Below are positions 55,748 to 64,000 of a DNA stretch of 64,000 bases, in pieces. Location of the stretch: NCBI GenBank assembly GCA_029269725.1, contig JARJHS010000007.1, positions 62,001 through 126,000 on the forward strand, in the 5' to 3' direction. Position 1 is the stretch's first letter. Every line of letters begins with the position of its first letter. The position numbers and the translations under genes were made by a program. The notes under the pieces were generated by a model that did not search any database, was not told the origin of the DNA, and saw only the letters and a list, made by a program, of their open reading frames with translations. Source of the stretch: Pollutibacter soli. Its GTDB lineage: Bacteria > Bacteroidota > Bacteroidia > Chitinophagales > Chitinophagaceae.

Positions 55748-58700
55748 ATGAAGTATGTACTAATGCTAGCTGCCATTTTGCTTATTGGCTTTACCTCAGC
55801 ATTTTCGCAAACGGTTATTACGGGCCGGGTTATTGATGCAAGGGACAGTACTGCAGCCCTGGGAGTTTCGGTCGGTGTTAAAGGAACCAATCTGGGCACG
55901 ACTACCGACGGTAATGGCGCGTTCCGGCTTTCCGTACCAGCAGATGCGAAAACACTTGTTTTCAGCAGTGCTGAATTCATTACGCGGGAGATAAATATTA
56001 ATCCAGATCGAACAGACTATTCTGTGATGCTCGAGAGGACATCTACTGCATTGCAGGAAGTGGTGGTGTCCGTAGCCTATGGGGAACAAAACAGGAAAAA
56101 AATAACTGGAGCAGTTGGGAAATTACAGGGGAACGCCGTAGCCAATATTCCCATGCCCACGGTAGAGCAGATGCTGCAAGGTAAAATTGCCGGACTTCAA
56201 TCTGTATCTCCTTCCGGTCAGCCGGGTTCATTCCAGCAGATCCGCATTCGTGGTATTGGATCCATTAATGCTTCTGCTGAGCCATTGTATGTGATCGATG
56301 GTGTTCCGGTAAATTCCGGTGATGTTTCGGGGCTGACCAATTCCAGTAACCTTCTCGCTACCATCAACGCAAACGATATCGAAAGTATATCAGTTTTAAA
56401 AGATGCTGCATCGGCATCCATTTATGGTTCAAGAGCAGCGAACGGTGTTATACTGATCACCACAAAAAAAGGACGCGCGGGTAAAGCTGTTGTACGCGTG
56501 GATGCTGAATTTGGTAAAAATGACATTGCATTTTTACCTGATGCCGCGGTACCGCTAAACAGGGAACAATTTAAAGAACTGACTACTGAAGGCGTACTTA
56601 ATATCGGCGGTTCTCCCGCCGATGCTGAAGATGTCCTGAACAGTTTGGGATACAACACCACCGCAAATTACGACTGGCTTGACCTGGTGAAACGACAAGG
56701 ACAACAGCAGCAGATCAATGCCTCCGTGTCAGGCGGAGATGCAAAAACAACATTCTATCTATCGGGTGGATACTTCAAACAAATGAGTGTAGTCATCGGC
56801 TCTGATTTTAAAAGATACTCTGCTCAGCTTTCGTTAAAGCATAATGTCGACAAACATTTTTCCGTAGGAACCAACATCAATATTTCCACATTCAGACAAA
56901 CGGGAGAAACGGAAAGTGGATTTTTCAGAAATCCAATGCTTGCAGCAATGGCTTTGTTACCCACCCAGGAAGCATTTAATGCCGATGGTTCACCCAATTA
57001 TGATCCGACAGTGTTTTACCAGATATTTAATCCGCTGGCAATACAGCAATATGATCGCCAGCAGAACAATACTCTTAAAGGACTGGGTTCAGTGTTTGCA
57101 GAATATAAAATACTTCCAAACCTGAAATTAAGCTCACGGTATGGGGTAGACTATAACAACATTGAAGAAATATTTTACAATAATCCTTTTTTCGGTGATG
57201 CGGCAACTGCGGATCCTGGAACATCAGGCGCTTTTTATAACAATTACACCCGTCTGTACAATTGGGTCTGGACCAACCTCGTCGATTATAATTTCAAAGC
57301 ATGGAATGATAAACTCGACGGCTCTGTCACTGCTGGTTACGAAGCGCAAAAATCAAAAGCTTATGTACAGGCAGCCAATGGAACAGGAGTTCCGCAAACC
57401 ACCTTACTCAGGTATCCTTCTGTGGCAACACCGATATCTGTTGGTGTGAGCGGATCTGACTATGCGTTTACATCTTTGTTGTCAAAAGCACAGATCGGTT
57501 ATCTCGATAAATATATTCTTTCAGGTAGCATCCGTCGCGATGGATCATCGCGTTTTGGATCTGATACACGTTACGGAACTTTCTGGAGTGTCGGTGCCGC
57601 ATGGAATGTTGACCAGGAAAATTTTTTACAGGGTATCAAATTTTTATCAGCACTCAAGTTACGTGCTTCCTATGGTGTTAATGGTAATGCGGGTATCGGC
57701 AACTACGACTCACGCGCATTGTATTCTTTTAATGGTTCCTATAACGGACTGCCAGCAAGCGTTCCGGGAAGTGTAGGTAATCCCGGATTGACATGGGAAC
57801 AGAACAAGCCATTTGACATCGGACTGGAAGCAGGAGTTTTCAAGAACCGGGTAACAGTAGAGTTGGACTGGTATATCCGTAAAACAGAAAGGCTGCTCCT
57901 GGATGAACCACTTTCGCAAACCAGCGGATTTAATTCATTCAAGAACAATATCGGCGCAATGGAAAACAAAGGATTTGAAATTACACTGAACGCGATACCT
58001 GTGCAAACCAGAAACTTCACCTGGCAGATCGGCTTTAATGCAGCATGGAACAAGAATAAAATTACCAAATTACGTGATGGTGTAAACGAAATTATCAATG
58101 ATCCTTATATCCAGCAGGTGGGTAAAGACGTACAATCAATTTATACTTACCTGTGGGCGGGAGCAAATCCTGAAACCGGTGATCCGGAATGGTATACTGA
58201 TGCGTCGAAAGGAAGCAGGACAAGTGATTTCGGAGCAGCAGAACGTGCTATTTACGGCAGCCTTTCACCCAAAGGTTTCGGAGGAGTGAACACATCGCTT
58301 ACTTATAAGTTTGTTTCCCTGAGTGCGCAGCTGAATTATCAGTATGGAAATTATGTGTTTGACTCATGGGCATTTCTTTTTCTTGGTGATGGAGCTTTTG
58401 GTAGTCTCAATCAATATACAAAGCAATTACAGCGGTGGCAGAAACCTGGAGATGTTACCACGGTGCCCAGGTATGATTTTTTCAATTCAACAGGATCAAA
58501 TATTAATTCAACCAGGTATTTCAATAAAGGAGATTATCTCCGTTTAAGGAATGTCACTTTAAGTGTTGATCTTCCACAGAACATTATCAGCAAACTACAC
58601 CTGACGAAACTGAGTTTATATGTGCGCGGCACCAACCTCTGGACGAAAGCATTTGATGATCAGATAACCATCGACCCGGAGCAACCGATCAACGGTACAA

Positions 58701-58759
58701 GCGATATACAGTTTTATATTCCTAAATCAGTAACGTTCGGAGTAAATATTCAATTATGA
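55748..58759 (+). CDS. SusC/RagA-family TonB-dependent outer-membrane transporter
   Basis: The start at ATG 55748 gives a signal peptide of ~21 residues (ending TSAFSQ). An in-frame ATG at 55667 would add 27 residues before it. The protein is 1003 residues. It has a carboxypeptidase-regulatory-like domain (~22-100, GRVIDARDSTAALGVSVGVK). The TonB-box region is LQEVVVSVAYGEQNRKKITGA-like; a plug follows with MLQGKIAGLQSVSPSGQPG and PLYVIDGVPVNSGD, and a beta-barrel ends PKSVTFGVNIQL. It would import an oligomeric nutrient together with the SusD at 58792. The SusC stop overlaps an upstream SusD ATG candidate (58756, ATGA), so translation is probably coupled. It is only distantly similar to the SusC at 37073, so the substrates probably differ. 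No catabolic enzyme lies nearby to suggest one. Confidence 0.93.
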   Translation: MKYVLMLAAILLIGFTSAFSQTVITGRVIDARDSTAALGVSVGVKGTNLGTTTDGNGAFRLSVPADAKTLVFSSAEFITREININPDRTDYSVMLERTSTALQEVVVSVAYGEQNRKKITGAVGKLQGNAVANIPMPTVEQMLQGKIAGLQSVSPSGQPGSFQQIRIRGIGSINASAEPLYVIDGVPVNSGDVSGLTNSSNLLATINANDIESISVLKDAASASIYGSRAANGVILITTKKGRAGKAVVRVDAEFGKNDIAFLPDAAVPLNREQFKELTTEGVLNIGGSPADAEDVLNSLGYNTTANYDWLDLVKRQGQQQQINASVSGGDAKTTFYLSGGYFKQMSVVIGSDFKRYSAQLSLKHNVDKHFSVGTNINISTFRQTGETESGFFRNPMLAAMALLPTQEAFNADGSPNYDPTVFYQIFNPLAIQQYDRQQNNTLKGLGSVFAEYKILPNLKLSSRYGVDYNNIEEIFYNNPFFGDAATADPGTSGAFYNNYTRLYNWVWTNLVDYNFKAWNDKLDGSVTAGYEAQKSKAYVQAANGTGVPQTTLLRYPSVATPISVGVSGSDYAFTSLLSKAQIGYLDKYILSGSIRRDGSSRFGSDTRYGTFWSVGAAWNVDQENFLQGIKFLSALKLRASYGVNGNAGIGNYDSRALYSFNGSYNGLPASVPGSVGNPGLTWEQNKPFDIGLEAGVFKNRVTVELDWYIRKTERLLLDEPLSQTSGFNSFKNNIGAMENKGFEITLNAIPVQTRNFTWQIGFNAAWNKNKITKLRDGVNEIINDPYIQQVGKDVQSIYTYLWAGANPETGDPEWYTDASKGSRTSDFGAAERAIYGSLSPKGFGGVNTSLTYKFVSLSAQLNYQYGNYVFDSWAFLFLGDGAFGSLNQYTKQLQRWQKPGDVTTVPRYDFFNSTGSNINSTRYFNKGDYLRLRNVTLSVDLPQNIISKLHLTKLSLYVRGTNLWTKAFDDQITIDPEQPINGTSDIQFYIPKSVTFGVNIQL

Positions 58760-58791
58760 GAACGGGAAATTTCATCTTAAAAAGAAAAGAC

Positions 58792-60216
58792 ATGAAAGCT
58801 CAGAATAAAATTTTTAATATCGTTGCCAGCGTGCTGATCCTGGTTATTTTTTCCGTTTCCTGCAGTAAGGATTTTTTGGAACTGGAGCCATATAGTGATG
58901 TTTCTGCAGACATAGCCATTTCCAATGAAGCCGATATGGGTGCCGCACTGAATGGAGCCTATGGAACCCTGAGGAACAGTAATCTTTTCGGAAGGACACT
59001 GCCTTTATTTGGAGACCTGATTGCCGACAATGTATATATCAGTGCCATCAACAGTAACCGCTATCTTGATTTTTTCCAGGTAAACTATACGGTGAACAAT
59101 ACCAATGCATCAGCCATATGGCAGAACGCATATACGACTATCCTTCGTGCGAATAATATCATCAATAGCGAACTTGCCAGTTCCGGGAAGGTAGATCAGT
59201 ACCGCGCTGAGGCCAGGGCAATCCGGGCATTGATGTATTTTGAATTGGTAAAACATTATGCAAAACCTTACCAGGTGGATCCATCAGGTTTAGGTGTTCC
59301 GATTGTTCTTACTTACGATCCGAAATTGAAACCGGAAAGAAACAGCATCGCTGAAGTGTATGCACAAATTGAAGACGATCTTTCAAAAGCAATTCCGGAT
59401 TTATCGGTTGATAATTCTTCAGGTTTTTTCACCAGCTACGCAGCAAAGGCTTTGCTTGCACGTTTGTACCTGTTTAAGCATGAATGGTCAAAGGCACTGA
59501 CCACAAGCCAGGATATCATCGATAATTCGGGATTCACACTGGTACCGGCACAAGGTGTTGTAGATTTCTGGAAACGAAACACACCAAGAACAGATAAGGT
59601 TGAAGTGTTATTTGAAGTTGCTTTTGATGCGGTGCAGAATGCCGGCATTGATGCGCTGGATTATTTTTACGATCAGCAAGGTTATGGAGATGCATTGGCC
59701 GCAGACGCATTCTATGTAATGTTTTCTGCCACTGATGTACGTCGGCAGCTTTTTCTCACCAGCAGTCCTATTCGCGGCGATGTGAAAGTGGTAAACAAAT
59801 ATCCCAACAGCAGCAGTGCTGATCCCGATGAGTTTAAAGTACTGCGGTTGTCCGAGGTTTATCTTACTGCAGCTGAAGCTGCATTTCAGTCCGGAAACGA
59901 ATCGCTTGCATTGGATTATCTCAATGAGCTTGTAGCTGAACGTGATCCCGCTTTTGCAGGATATAGTTCATCCGGCCAGGCCTTGTTCAATGATATACTC
60001 ACAGAACGAAGGAAAGAACTTGCTTTTGAAGGTCAGCGTTACTGGGATCTTGCGCGGTATAATCTTCCGGTGAACCGTATCAACATGTCAGCGAATTATC
60101 CCGGCAATGTCCCACTGACAATTGCAGCTGATAATTTCCGTAGAATTTTACCGATCCCGCAAACGGAACTGGATGCAAACCCCAATATACGTGATCAGCA
60201 AAATCCGGGGTATTGA
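58792..60216 (+). CDS. SusD/RagB-family nutrient-binding lipoprotein
   Basis: From ATG 58792 the 474-residue protein has a compact lipoprotein signal (hydrophobic IVASVLILVIFSVSC, lipobox SVSC). An alternative ATG at 58756 overlaps the SusC stop (ATGA) and would add 12 mostly polar residues; coupling favours it, signal shape favours 58792. SusD hallmarks include FLELEPYSDVSADIAISNE near the N-terminus, the helix AEARAIRALMYFELVKHYAK, LRLSEVYLTAAEAAFQSGN and a C-terminus ending QQNPGY. The lipoprotein should sit at the cell surface as the lid of the upstream SusC. A 376-nt repeat-rich gap follows, which likely ends the operon. Confidence 0.92.
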   Translation: MKAQNKIFNIVASVLILVIFSVSCSKDFLELEPYSDVSADIAISNEADMGAALNGAYGTLRNSNLFGRTLPLFGDLIADNVYISAINSNRYLDFFQVNYTVNNTNASAIWQNAYTTILRANNIINSELASSGKVDQYRAEARAIRALMYFELVKHYAKPYQVDPSGLGVPIVLTYDPKLKPERNSIAEVYAQIEDDLSKAIPDLSVDNSSGFFTSYAAKALLARLYLFKHEWSKALTTSQDIIDNSGFTLVPAQGVVDFWKRNTPRTDKVEVLFEVAFDAVQNAGIDALDYFYDQQGYGDALAADAFYVMFSATDVRRQLFLTSSPIRGDVKVVNKYPNSSSADPDEFKVLRLSEVYLTAAEAAFQSGNESLALDYLNELVAERDPAFAGYSSSGQALFNDILTERRKELAFEGQRYWDLARYNLPVNRINMSANYPGNVPLTIAADNFRRILPIPQTELDANPNIRDQQNPGY

Positions 60217-60234
60217 GGAAAGACGAAAAGTTAT

Positions 60235-60342
60235 AAGTTTTAGGTGTTAGGGTATAAGTTAACCTAAGCAAGAGCCAGATTCATTTCTCGTTGATACAGC
60301 AGGTTCGTTCATGCTCCGGAAGGAGCATCCTGTTTGCAGCCG
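60235..60342. repeat. 108-nt direct repeat, copy 1
   Basis: Starts AAGTTTTAGGTGTTAGGG and ends TGTTTGCAGCCG. It contains the perfect hairpin ATGCTCC-GGAA-GGAGCAT (60311-60328) and is followed by CCGCCC-GAA-GGGCGG. Copy 2 (60390-60497) matches with about 11 differences. Confidence 0.85.
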
Positions 60343-60389
60343 CCCGAAGGGCGGGTATGTAGATGGGTAGGAAATAGCCTGAAAGAGAA

Positions 60390-60497
60390 AAGTTTTAGGT
60401 ATTAGGTTATAAGCTAACCTAAGCAATAGCCAGATTCATCTCTCGTTGCGTCAACAGGTTCGTTCATGCTCCGGAAGAAGCATCCTGTTTGTAGCCG
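60390..60497. repeat. 108-nt direct repeat, copy 2
   Basis: Starts AAGTTTTAGGTATTAGG and ends TGTTTGTAGCCG. The internal hairpin has one mismatch (ATGCTCC-GGAA-GAAGCAT). Its left end is also the left arm of a long inverted repeat with 60505-60547. Confidence 0.85.
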
Positions 60498-60547
60498 GAT
60501 GCATTTGGCTATTGCTTAGGCTAACTTAAAACCTAACTCTTAAAACC
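60391..60547. repeat. long imperfect inverted repeat
   Basis: Left arm 60391-60434 (ending CTAACCTAAGCAATAGCC) is complementary to right arm 60505-60547 (starting GGCTATTGCTTAGGCTAAC) over about 43 nt with a few mismatches. The loop holds the rest of the copy 2 direct repeat. As RNA this could form a strong stem between the SusD and DUF3500 genes and might act as a terminator or 3'-end stabiliser. It also resembles a non-autonomous mobile repeat. Confidence 0.75.
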
Positions 60548-60592
60548 TATAAACTTTCTTTTTATTCTTACCTTTCTGTACACTCCCGTTGT

Positions 60593-61621
60593 ATGTTTCG
60601 AAATTCAATATTGCTGCTATTTGCCTGCCTTTGCGTGTTACCTGTGTGTGCACAGAAGGCGATAAAAGAAAATATGTCGGCTGCTGCACAAAAGTTCCTG
60701 GCAGCCCTTTCCGCTGACCAGAAACAGAAAGTACAATTTGCTTTTACTGATGATGAAAGATTTCATTGGCATTATGTACCGATGGACAGGAAAGGCATTC
60801 CCTTGAGAGAGTTGAGCACAACTCAACGCGAAGCGGGGTTAGCATTACTGCGTATCGCGTTGAGTGATTCCGGTTATGGAAAAACAATCTCTATCGTGCA
60901 GTTGGAGAATGTGCTTCGCGAAGTGGAGGGCAGATCCGCAAATGATGATTACCGTCATCCGGGGAAATATTATTTCTCCCTCTTCGGAAATCCTTCAGCA
61001 GATAACATCTGGGGCTGGCGTTTTGAAGGTCACCACGTCGCCTTTAATTTTTCATCCAGAAACGGGAAACTGTTTTCAGGAACCCCGTCATTTCTTGGAT
61101 CAAATCCGGGTATTGTATTATCTGGTCCTGAAAAAGGAAAACAGATACTTAAAAGTGAAACGGAAACGGGACTGGCGCTGGTGAGATCCCTGGATGCCAG
61201 TCAGCAATTAAAAGCAGTGATTCAAACCAAGGCCCCTGCAGAAATCGTCACCGGGAACAGTCGCATTGCCATGATCAGCGATCCTAAAGGAATTTTGTAT
61301 AGCGAACTTTCATCGTCTCAACAAAAACTACTTCTTGAATTATTAAGCATCTATATCCAACGATATACAAAAGCGCTCGCTTTGGCAATGATGGGCGACA
61401 TCGAAAAGGCCGGACTCAGTAATCTCCGTTTTGCATGGGCGGGTGAATTAGCTACCGGTCCCGGCCACCCGCATTATTATCGCATCCACGGCCCGACGAT
61501 TATAATCGAATATGATAACACGCAAAACAATGCCAACCATGTGCATACCGTAGTCCGTGATCTGAAAAATGATTTCGGAGGCGATGAACTATTGACGCAT
61601 TACAAACACGAGAAACATTGA
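60593..61621 (+). CDS. DUF3500-family exported protein
   Basis: The 342-residue protein has a signal peptide (1-20, ending LPVCAQ). The body matches DUF3500 in my recognition: FAFTDDERFHWHYVPMDRKG near residues 49-68, then DDYRHPGKYYFSLFGNPSA, WGWRFEGHHVAFNFS, and a C-terminal RFAWAGELATGPGHPHYYRIHGP followed by EYDNTQNNANHVHTVVRD. The many conserved His, Trp and acidic residues suggest a metal or ligand site, but the biochemical function of the family is not established. It is separated from the SusD gene by the repeat cassette and from the next gene by 220 nt, so it is probably transcribed alone. Confidence 0.88.
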   Translation: MFRNSILLLFACLCVLPVCAQKAIKENMSAAAQKFLAALSADQKQKVQFAFTDDERFHWHYVPMDRKGIPLRELSTTQREAGLALLRIALSDSGYGKTISIVQLENVLREVEGRSANDDYRHPGKYYFSLFGNPSADNIWGWRFEGHHVAFNFSSRNGKLFSGTPSFLGSNPGIVLSGPEKGKQILKSETETGLALVRSLDASQQLKAVIQTKAPAEIVTGNSRIAMISDPKGILYSELSSSQQKLLLELLSIYIQRYTKALALAMMGDIEKAGLSNLRFAWAGELATGPGHPHYYRIHGPTIIIEYDNTQNNANHVHTVVRDLKNDFGGDELLTHYKHEKH

Positions 61622-61841
61622 CGTTCCACGTTCAACGCTGGCCGATGTCGTTGATATATGCTGTAAAGATTACAACCCTGCTATTGTTACGAATAGCTCC
61701 AGCCACTGAGGCCCAGGTTTAGCTTTCTGCGTTTAACCTTTGGTTTTGATCGATTATACGCGGATATGTATTTTTTTGAAAACAGAGTTGTAGCTTAGAT
61801 ATGAAAAGATCAGTGGAAATTTCAAATCAAAACGGTGCATA

Positions 61842-62249
61842 GTGTCTGTTCATTTCAACATAGCAATAACAAAAGAGATTTTGGAGCAATCAAAAAATTG
61901 CGGCCACCAGTCTCCTGAAAACGGAACCCACTGCGCAATCGCCATTGCATTAAAAGATATATTTCCTGATGTGTATGTTGCGGCGGATTGTATGTACCCA
62001 TTTGGGAATGCCGATGACGAATGTAAAAAAGTATCTATACCTCTTCCCCCGATAGCCCGGCAATTCGCCAAATTATTTGACGGATTCTATCTGACACCCG
62101 GCCTTCGTCTTCTGCTCCCGGCCTTCGAATTTCCTATCGAGATTCATGATGAGGTGATCAACATGATTAATATTGATGATTTGCATGGAGTGATTAATTC
62201 CTCGTCATTCAGGGTGGAGGAAATAAGTGTACAACAATGCCACAGATAA
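61842..62249 (+). CDS. uncharacterised 135-residue protein
   Basis: The frame opens with GTG at 61842, immediately after an in-frame TAG, so no earlier start is possible. The protein is soluble-looking, without signal peptide or membrane helix. It contains five cysteines (C20, C31, C50, C61, C133), with motifs KNCGHQSPENGTHCAIAIA and ADCMYPFGN. A hydrophobic/acidic second half follows (FPIEIHDEVINMINIDDL). I do not recognise the family and assign no function. The intact frame in a region otherwise free of open frames supports a real gene. It lies 85 nt before the start of the last kinase. Confidence 0.6.
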   Translation: MSVHFNIAITKEILEQSKNCGHQSPENGTHCAIAIALKDIFPDVYVAADCMYPFGNADDECKKVSIPLPPIARQFAKLFDGFYLTPGLRLLLPAFEFPIEIHDEVINMINIDDLHGVINSSSFRVEEISVQQCHR

Positions 62250-62334
62250 TAAATTTGATTCCCACTAATTCGGCTTATTTTCCAATTTCATGTTAGCGGT
62301 CAGGTCAGTGATTTCGCAATCGTTTATGTCTGTT

Positions 62335-64000
62335 ATGAGAAAGTTCCTTTTCCTTTTATGCCTTTTCCCGGCCTTGTATGCGACCTCACAATATAAAGTG
62401 CGGTTTATTTTAAATGAAAATACAGCCATTCCCCACGACAGCATTTACATAACTGGCACCTTCAATAACTGGGATTCTACTGCGAATAATAAGTACCTGA
62501 TGCAACCGCTGGGAAATCGTCAATATGGCATAACGCTCGATTTGCCGGCAGGTGATATGAGGTATAAATTTCATCGCGGGAGCTGGCTCAGTGTGGAAAA
62601 AGAACTGGACGGTAACGAGGTGTTTGATCGTAATGTCAAAATTAATTCTGATACTACGTTAACTGCCAGGGTGGATAACTGGAGGGACCAGTTATTTGTT
62701 GATAAGAAACTCAAGTTGCAGCGCGAAACATCAGATACCGGTCGCGTGAAATTACTGGATGCCATTGCCAGGAATTACGGCTTCTTTTCTGAGTTTTTCA
62801 ATATCGATTCCGCACAATATTATGCACAGGAAACCCTGAAATTGTACCAGGAGATCAGTGCATCTGATGAAACCAGTTTATGGGAAGACCTGGGATCATC
62901 GCGGGAAGTGTTGGCTAATTTATTCAGCTCGCTGGGCAACTATCCGAGGGCGTTAGAGCTACGCTTTGAGAATCTGCGCGTGGCGGAAAAAAGAAATGAT
63001 CCGTTATATCTAGCTGATGCGTTCCGATCTATATCCAATACCTACCTTTCTATAAAAGATTATCCAAACGCACTCAGGTATGCACGACTTAGTTATACCA
63101 CACTGAAGTCACTGCCACCAGATACAGAGGCTTACCAGCATATGAAATGGCTCTCTGATTACCAGTTGGCCGAATGCTTTTACGGATTGAATGATCTTGA
63201 TTCTTCGCTGTTTTATATATCCCAGCCTGTCAATGGTAACTTACTCACGGCAACCTCCGGAATGGCTTTTAAATCGTTGTTGCTGGGTGATATCTACCGG
63301 TCAAAAAATCAACCGGACTCCGCTTTCAGAAATTACAGGAATGCAATTTTCTACAATGCTTCTGTGTACTCAGCCGTCGTTAATGGTATGTCGCTGCTGG
63401 GTATTTCAAAGTTATTCCGCAATGCAGGGCAGCCGGATTCAGCCATTGCATATGCACGATCTGCATTCTCGGTATATGAGAATAATTTATCTAATCTGCA
63501 GAGCTGGGGCGAGAACAAAGATGCATATGTAGCTGAAGTGGTGTTTACTCTATCAGAAATGTACAAAGCCGGAGGCCAGCCAGACAGTGCATACAAGTAT
63601 CTGCAAATGGCAACGGTGCTGAAGGATAGTCTTTACAATAATGAAAAGCTCCGCCAGTTTCAGGTCCTTGACTTTAATGAAACGGCACGTGTACAGCAAC
63701 TCGAGCAACAGGAAAGAATCACAGCAGAGCGATATCGCAACCGTATAAAAATTTATGGACTGATCGGTGGCCTCGTTGCGTTTTTGGTAATTGCGTTTGT
63801 TCTTTACCGTAATAACCGTCAAAAACAACAATCCAACCAGGAACTGACCGAACAAAAAGGCAAACTGGAAGAAACACTGCAGGAATTGAAATCGACGCAG
63901 GCACAATTGATCCAGAGCGAAAAAATGGCTGGTCTTGGTGAACTTACCGCAGGCATTGCACATGAAATTCAGAACCCTTTGAATTTTGTAAACAATTTTT
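62335..64000 (+). CDS. TPR sensor histidine kinase with N-terminal carbohydrate-binding-like domain (3' end outside window)
   Basis: ATG 62335 gives a signal peptide of 19 residues (ending YATSQ); ATG 62326 in frame would add three residues. Residues ~20-105 look like an early-set/CBM48-type (glycogen-recognition-like) fold: SIYITGTFNNWDST, then PAGDMRYKFHRGSW. TPR helices follow at ~130-440 (for example ALRYARLSYTTLKSLPP; QPDSAFRNYRNAI). One transmembrane helix lies at ~473-494 ending [10 protein letters not shown], followed by a coiled coil and the H-box with phospho-acceptor His543 ([16 protein letters not shown]). The window ends 13 codons later, so the rest of DHp and the ATPase are not visible but presumably follow. 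It is the only TPR kinase here with this extra domain, which suggests a carbohydrate or protein-surface ligand. Confidence 0.9.
   Translation, partial: MRKFLFLLCLFPALYATSQYKVRFILNENTAIPHDSIYITGTFNNWDSTANNKYLMQPLGNRQYGITLDLPAGDMRYKFHRGSWLSVEKELDGNEVFDRNVKINSDTTLTARVDNWRDQLFVDKKLKLQRETSDTGRVKLLDAIARNYGFFSEFFNIDSAQYYAQETLKLYQEISASDETSLWEDLGSSREVLANLFSSLGNYPRALELRFENLRVAEKRNDPLYLADAFRSISNTYLSIKDYPNALRYARLSYTTLKSLPPDTEAYQHMKWLSDYQLAECFYGLNDLDSSLFYISQPVNGNLLTATSGMAFKSLLLGDIYRSKNQPDSAFRNYRNAIFYNASVYSAVVNGMSLLGISKLFRNAGQPDSAIAYARSAFSVYENNLSNLQSWGENKDAYVAEVVFTLSEMYKAGGQPDSAYKYLQMATVLKDSLYNNEKLRQFQVLDFNETARVQQLEQQERITAERYRNRIKIYGLIGGLVAFLVIAFVLYRNNRQKQQSNQELTEQKGKLEETLQELKSTQAQLIQSEKMAGLGELTAGIAHEIQNPLNFVNNF

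Overview
The window looks like a chromosomal segment of a Bacteroidota bacterium, most likely of the Chitinophagaceae or a close relative. The support is two SusC/SusD outer-membrane uptake pairs, sensor kinases of the Reg_prop/Y_Y_Y type, TPR sensor kinases with short Sec signal peptides ending in AQ, and few Shine-Dalgarno-like sites. Every credible gene is on the + strand. No tRNA, rRNA, CRISPR array, transposase or prophage gene was found.

The dominant feature is a tandem array of sensor histidine kinases: 15 complete, one cut at each window edge, and three collapsed relics. All share almost the same catalytic core: H-box [17 protein letters not shown], second DHp helix [18 protein letters not shown]-box LLNLxNNAFYA, G1 box VTDNGxGIP and ATP lid [16 protein letters not shown]. 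The sensors differ widely. Nine kinases have periplasmic TPR repeats and one membrane helix; one of these has an added carbohydrate-binding-like fold. Five have periplasmic two-component-regulator propellers with a Y_Y_Y domain. Two are soluble proteins built from tandem GAF-like modules (3 and 12 copies). The sensor of the first, truncated kinase lies outside the window. No receiver domain, response regulator, HPt or DNA-binding output domain is encoded here, so the array consists of orphan kinases.

Layout: 1-13998, six kinases plus one small relic; 14007-15160, a FIST sensory protein split by a frameshift; 15353-23288, three kinases and one kinase relic; 23325-24665, an APC amino-acid permease; 25076-36538, a propeller kinase and the giant 2560-residue 12-module kinase; 36599-36770, a third relic; 37073-41631, a SusC/SusD pair whose SusD stop is 2 nt from the next propeller kinase; 41634-54996, five more kinases; 55748-60216, a second SusC/SusD pair; 60593-62249, a DUF3500 protein and an unrecognised small protein; 62335 to the end, a truncated TPR kinase.

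The array shows active evolution. Three kinases carry in-frame 42-nt palindromes at the same surface loop of the ATPase domain, and the arms differ by compensatory changes. Two neighbouring kinases share a ~326-bp nearly identical tract inside diverged surroundings, which looks like gene conversion. The relics show deletions that join or keep only kinase ends. Diverse sensors feeding a homogenised catalytic core suggests a many-inputs, few-outputs phosphorelay whose receiver is elsewhere in the genome; this last point is inference.
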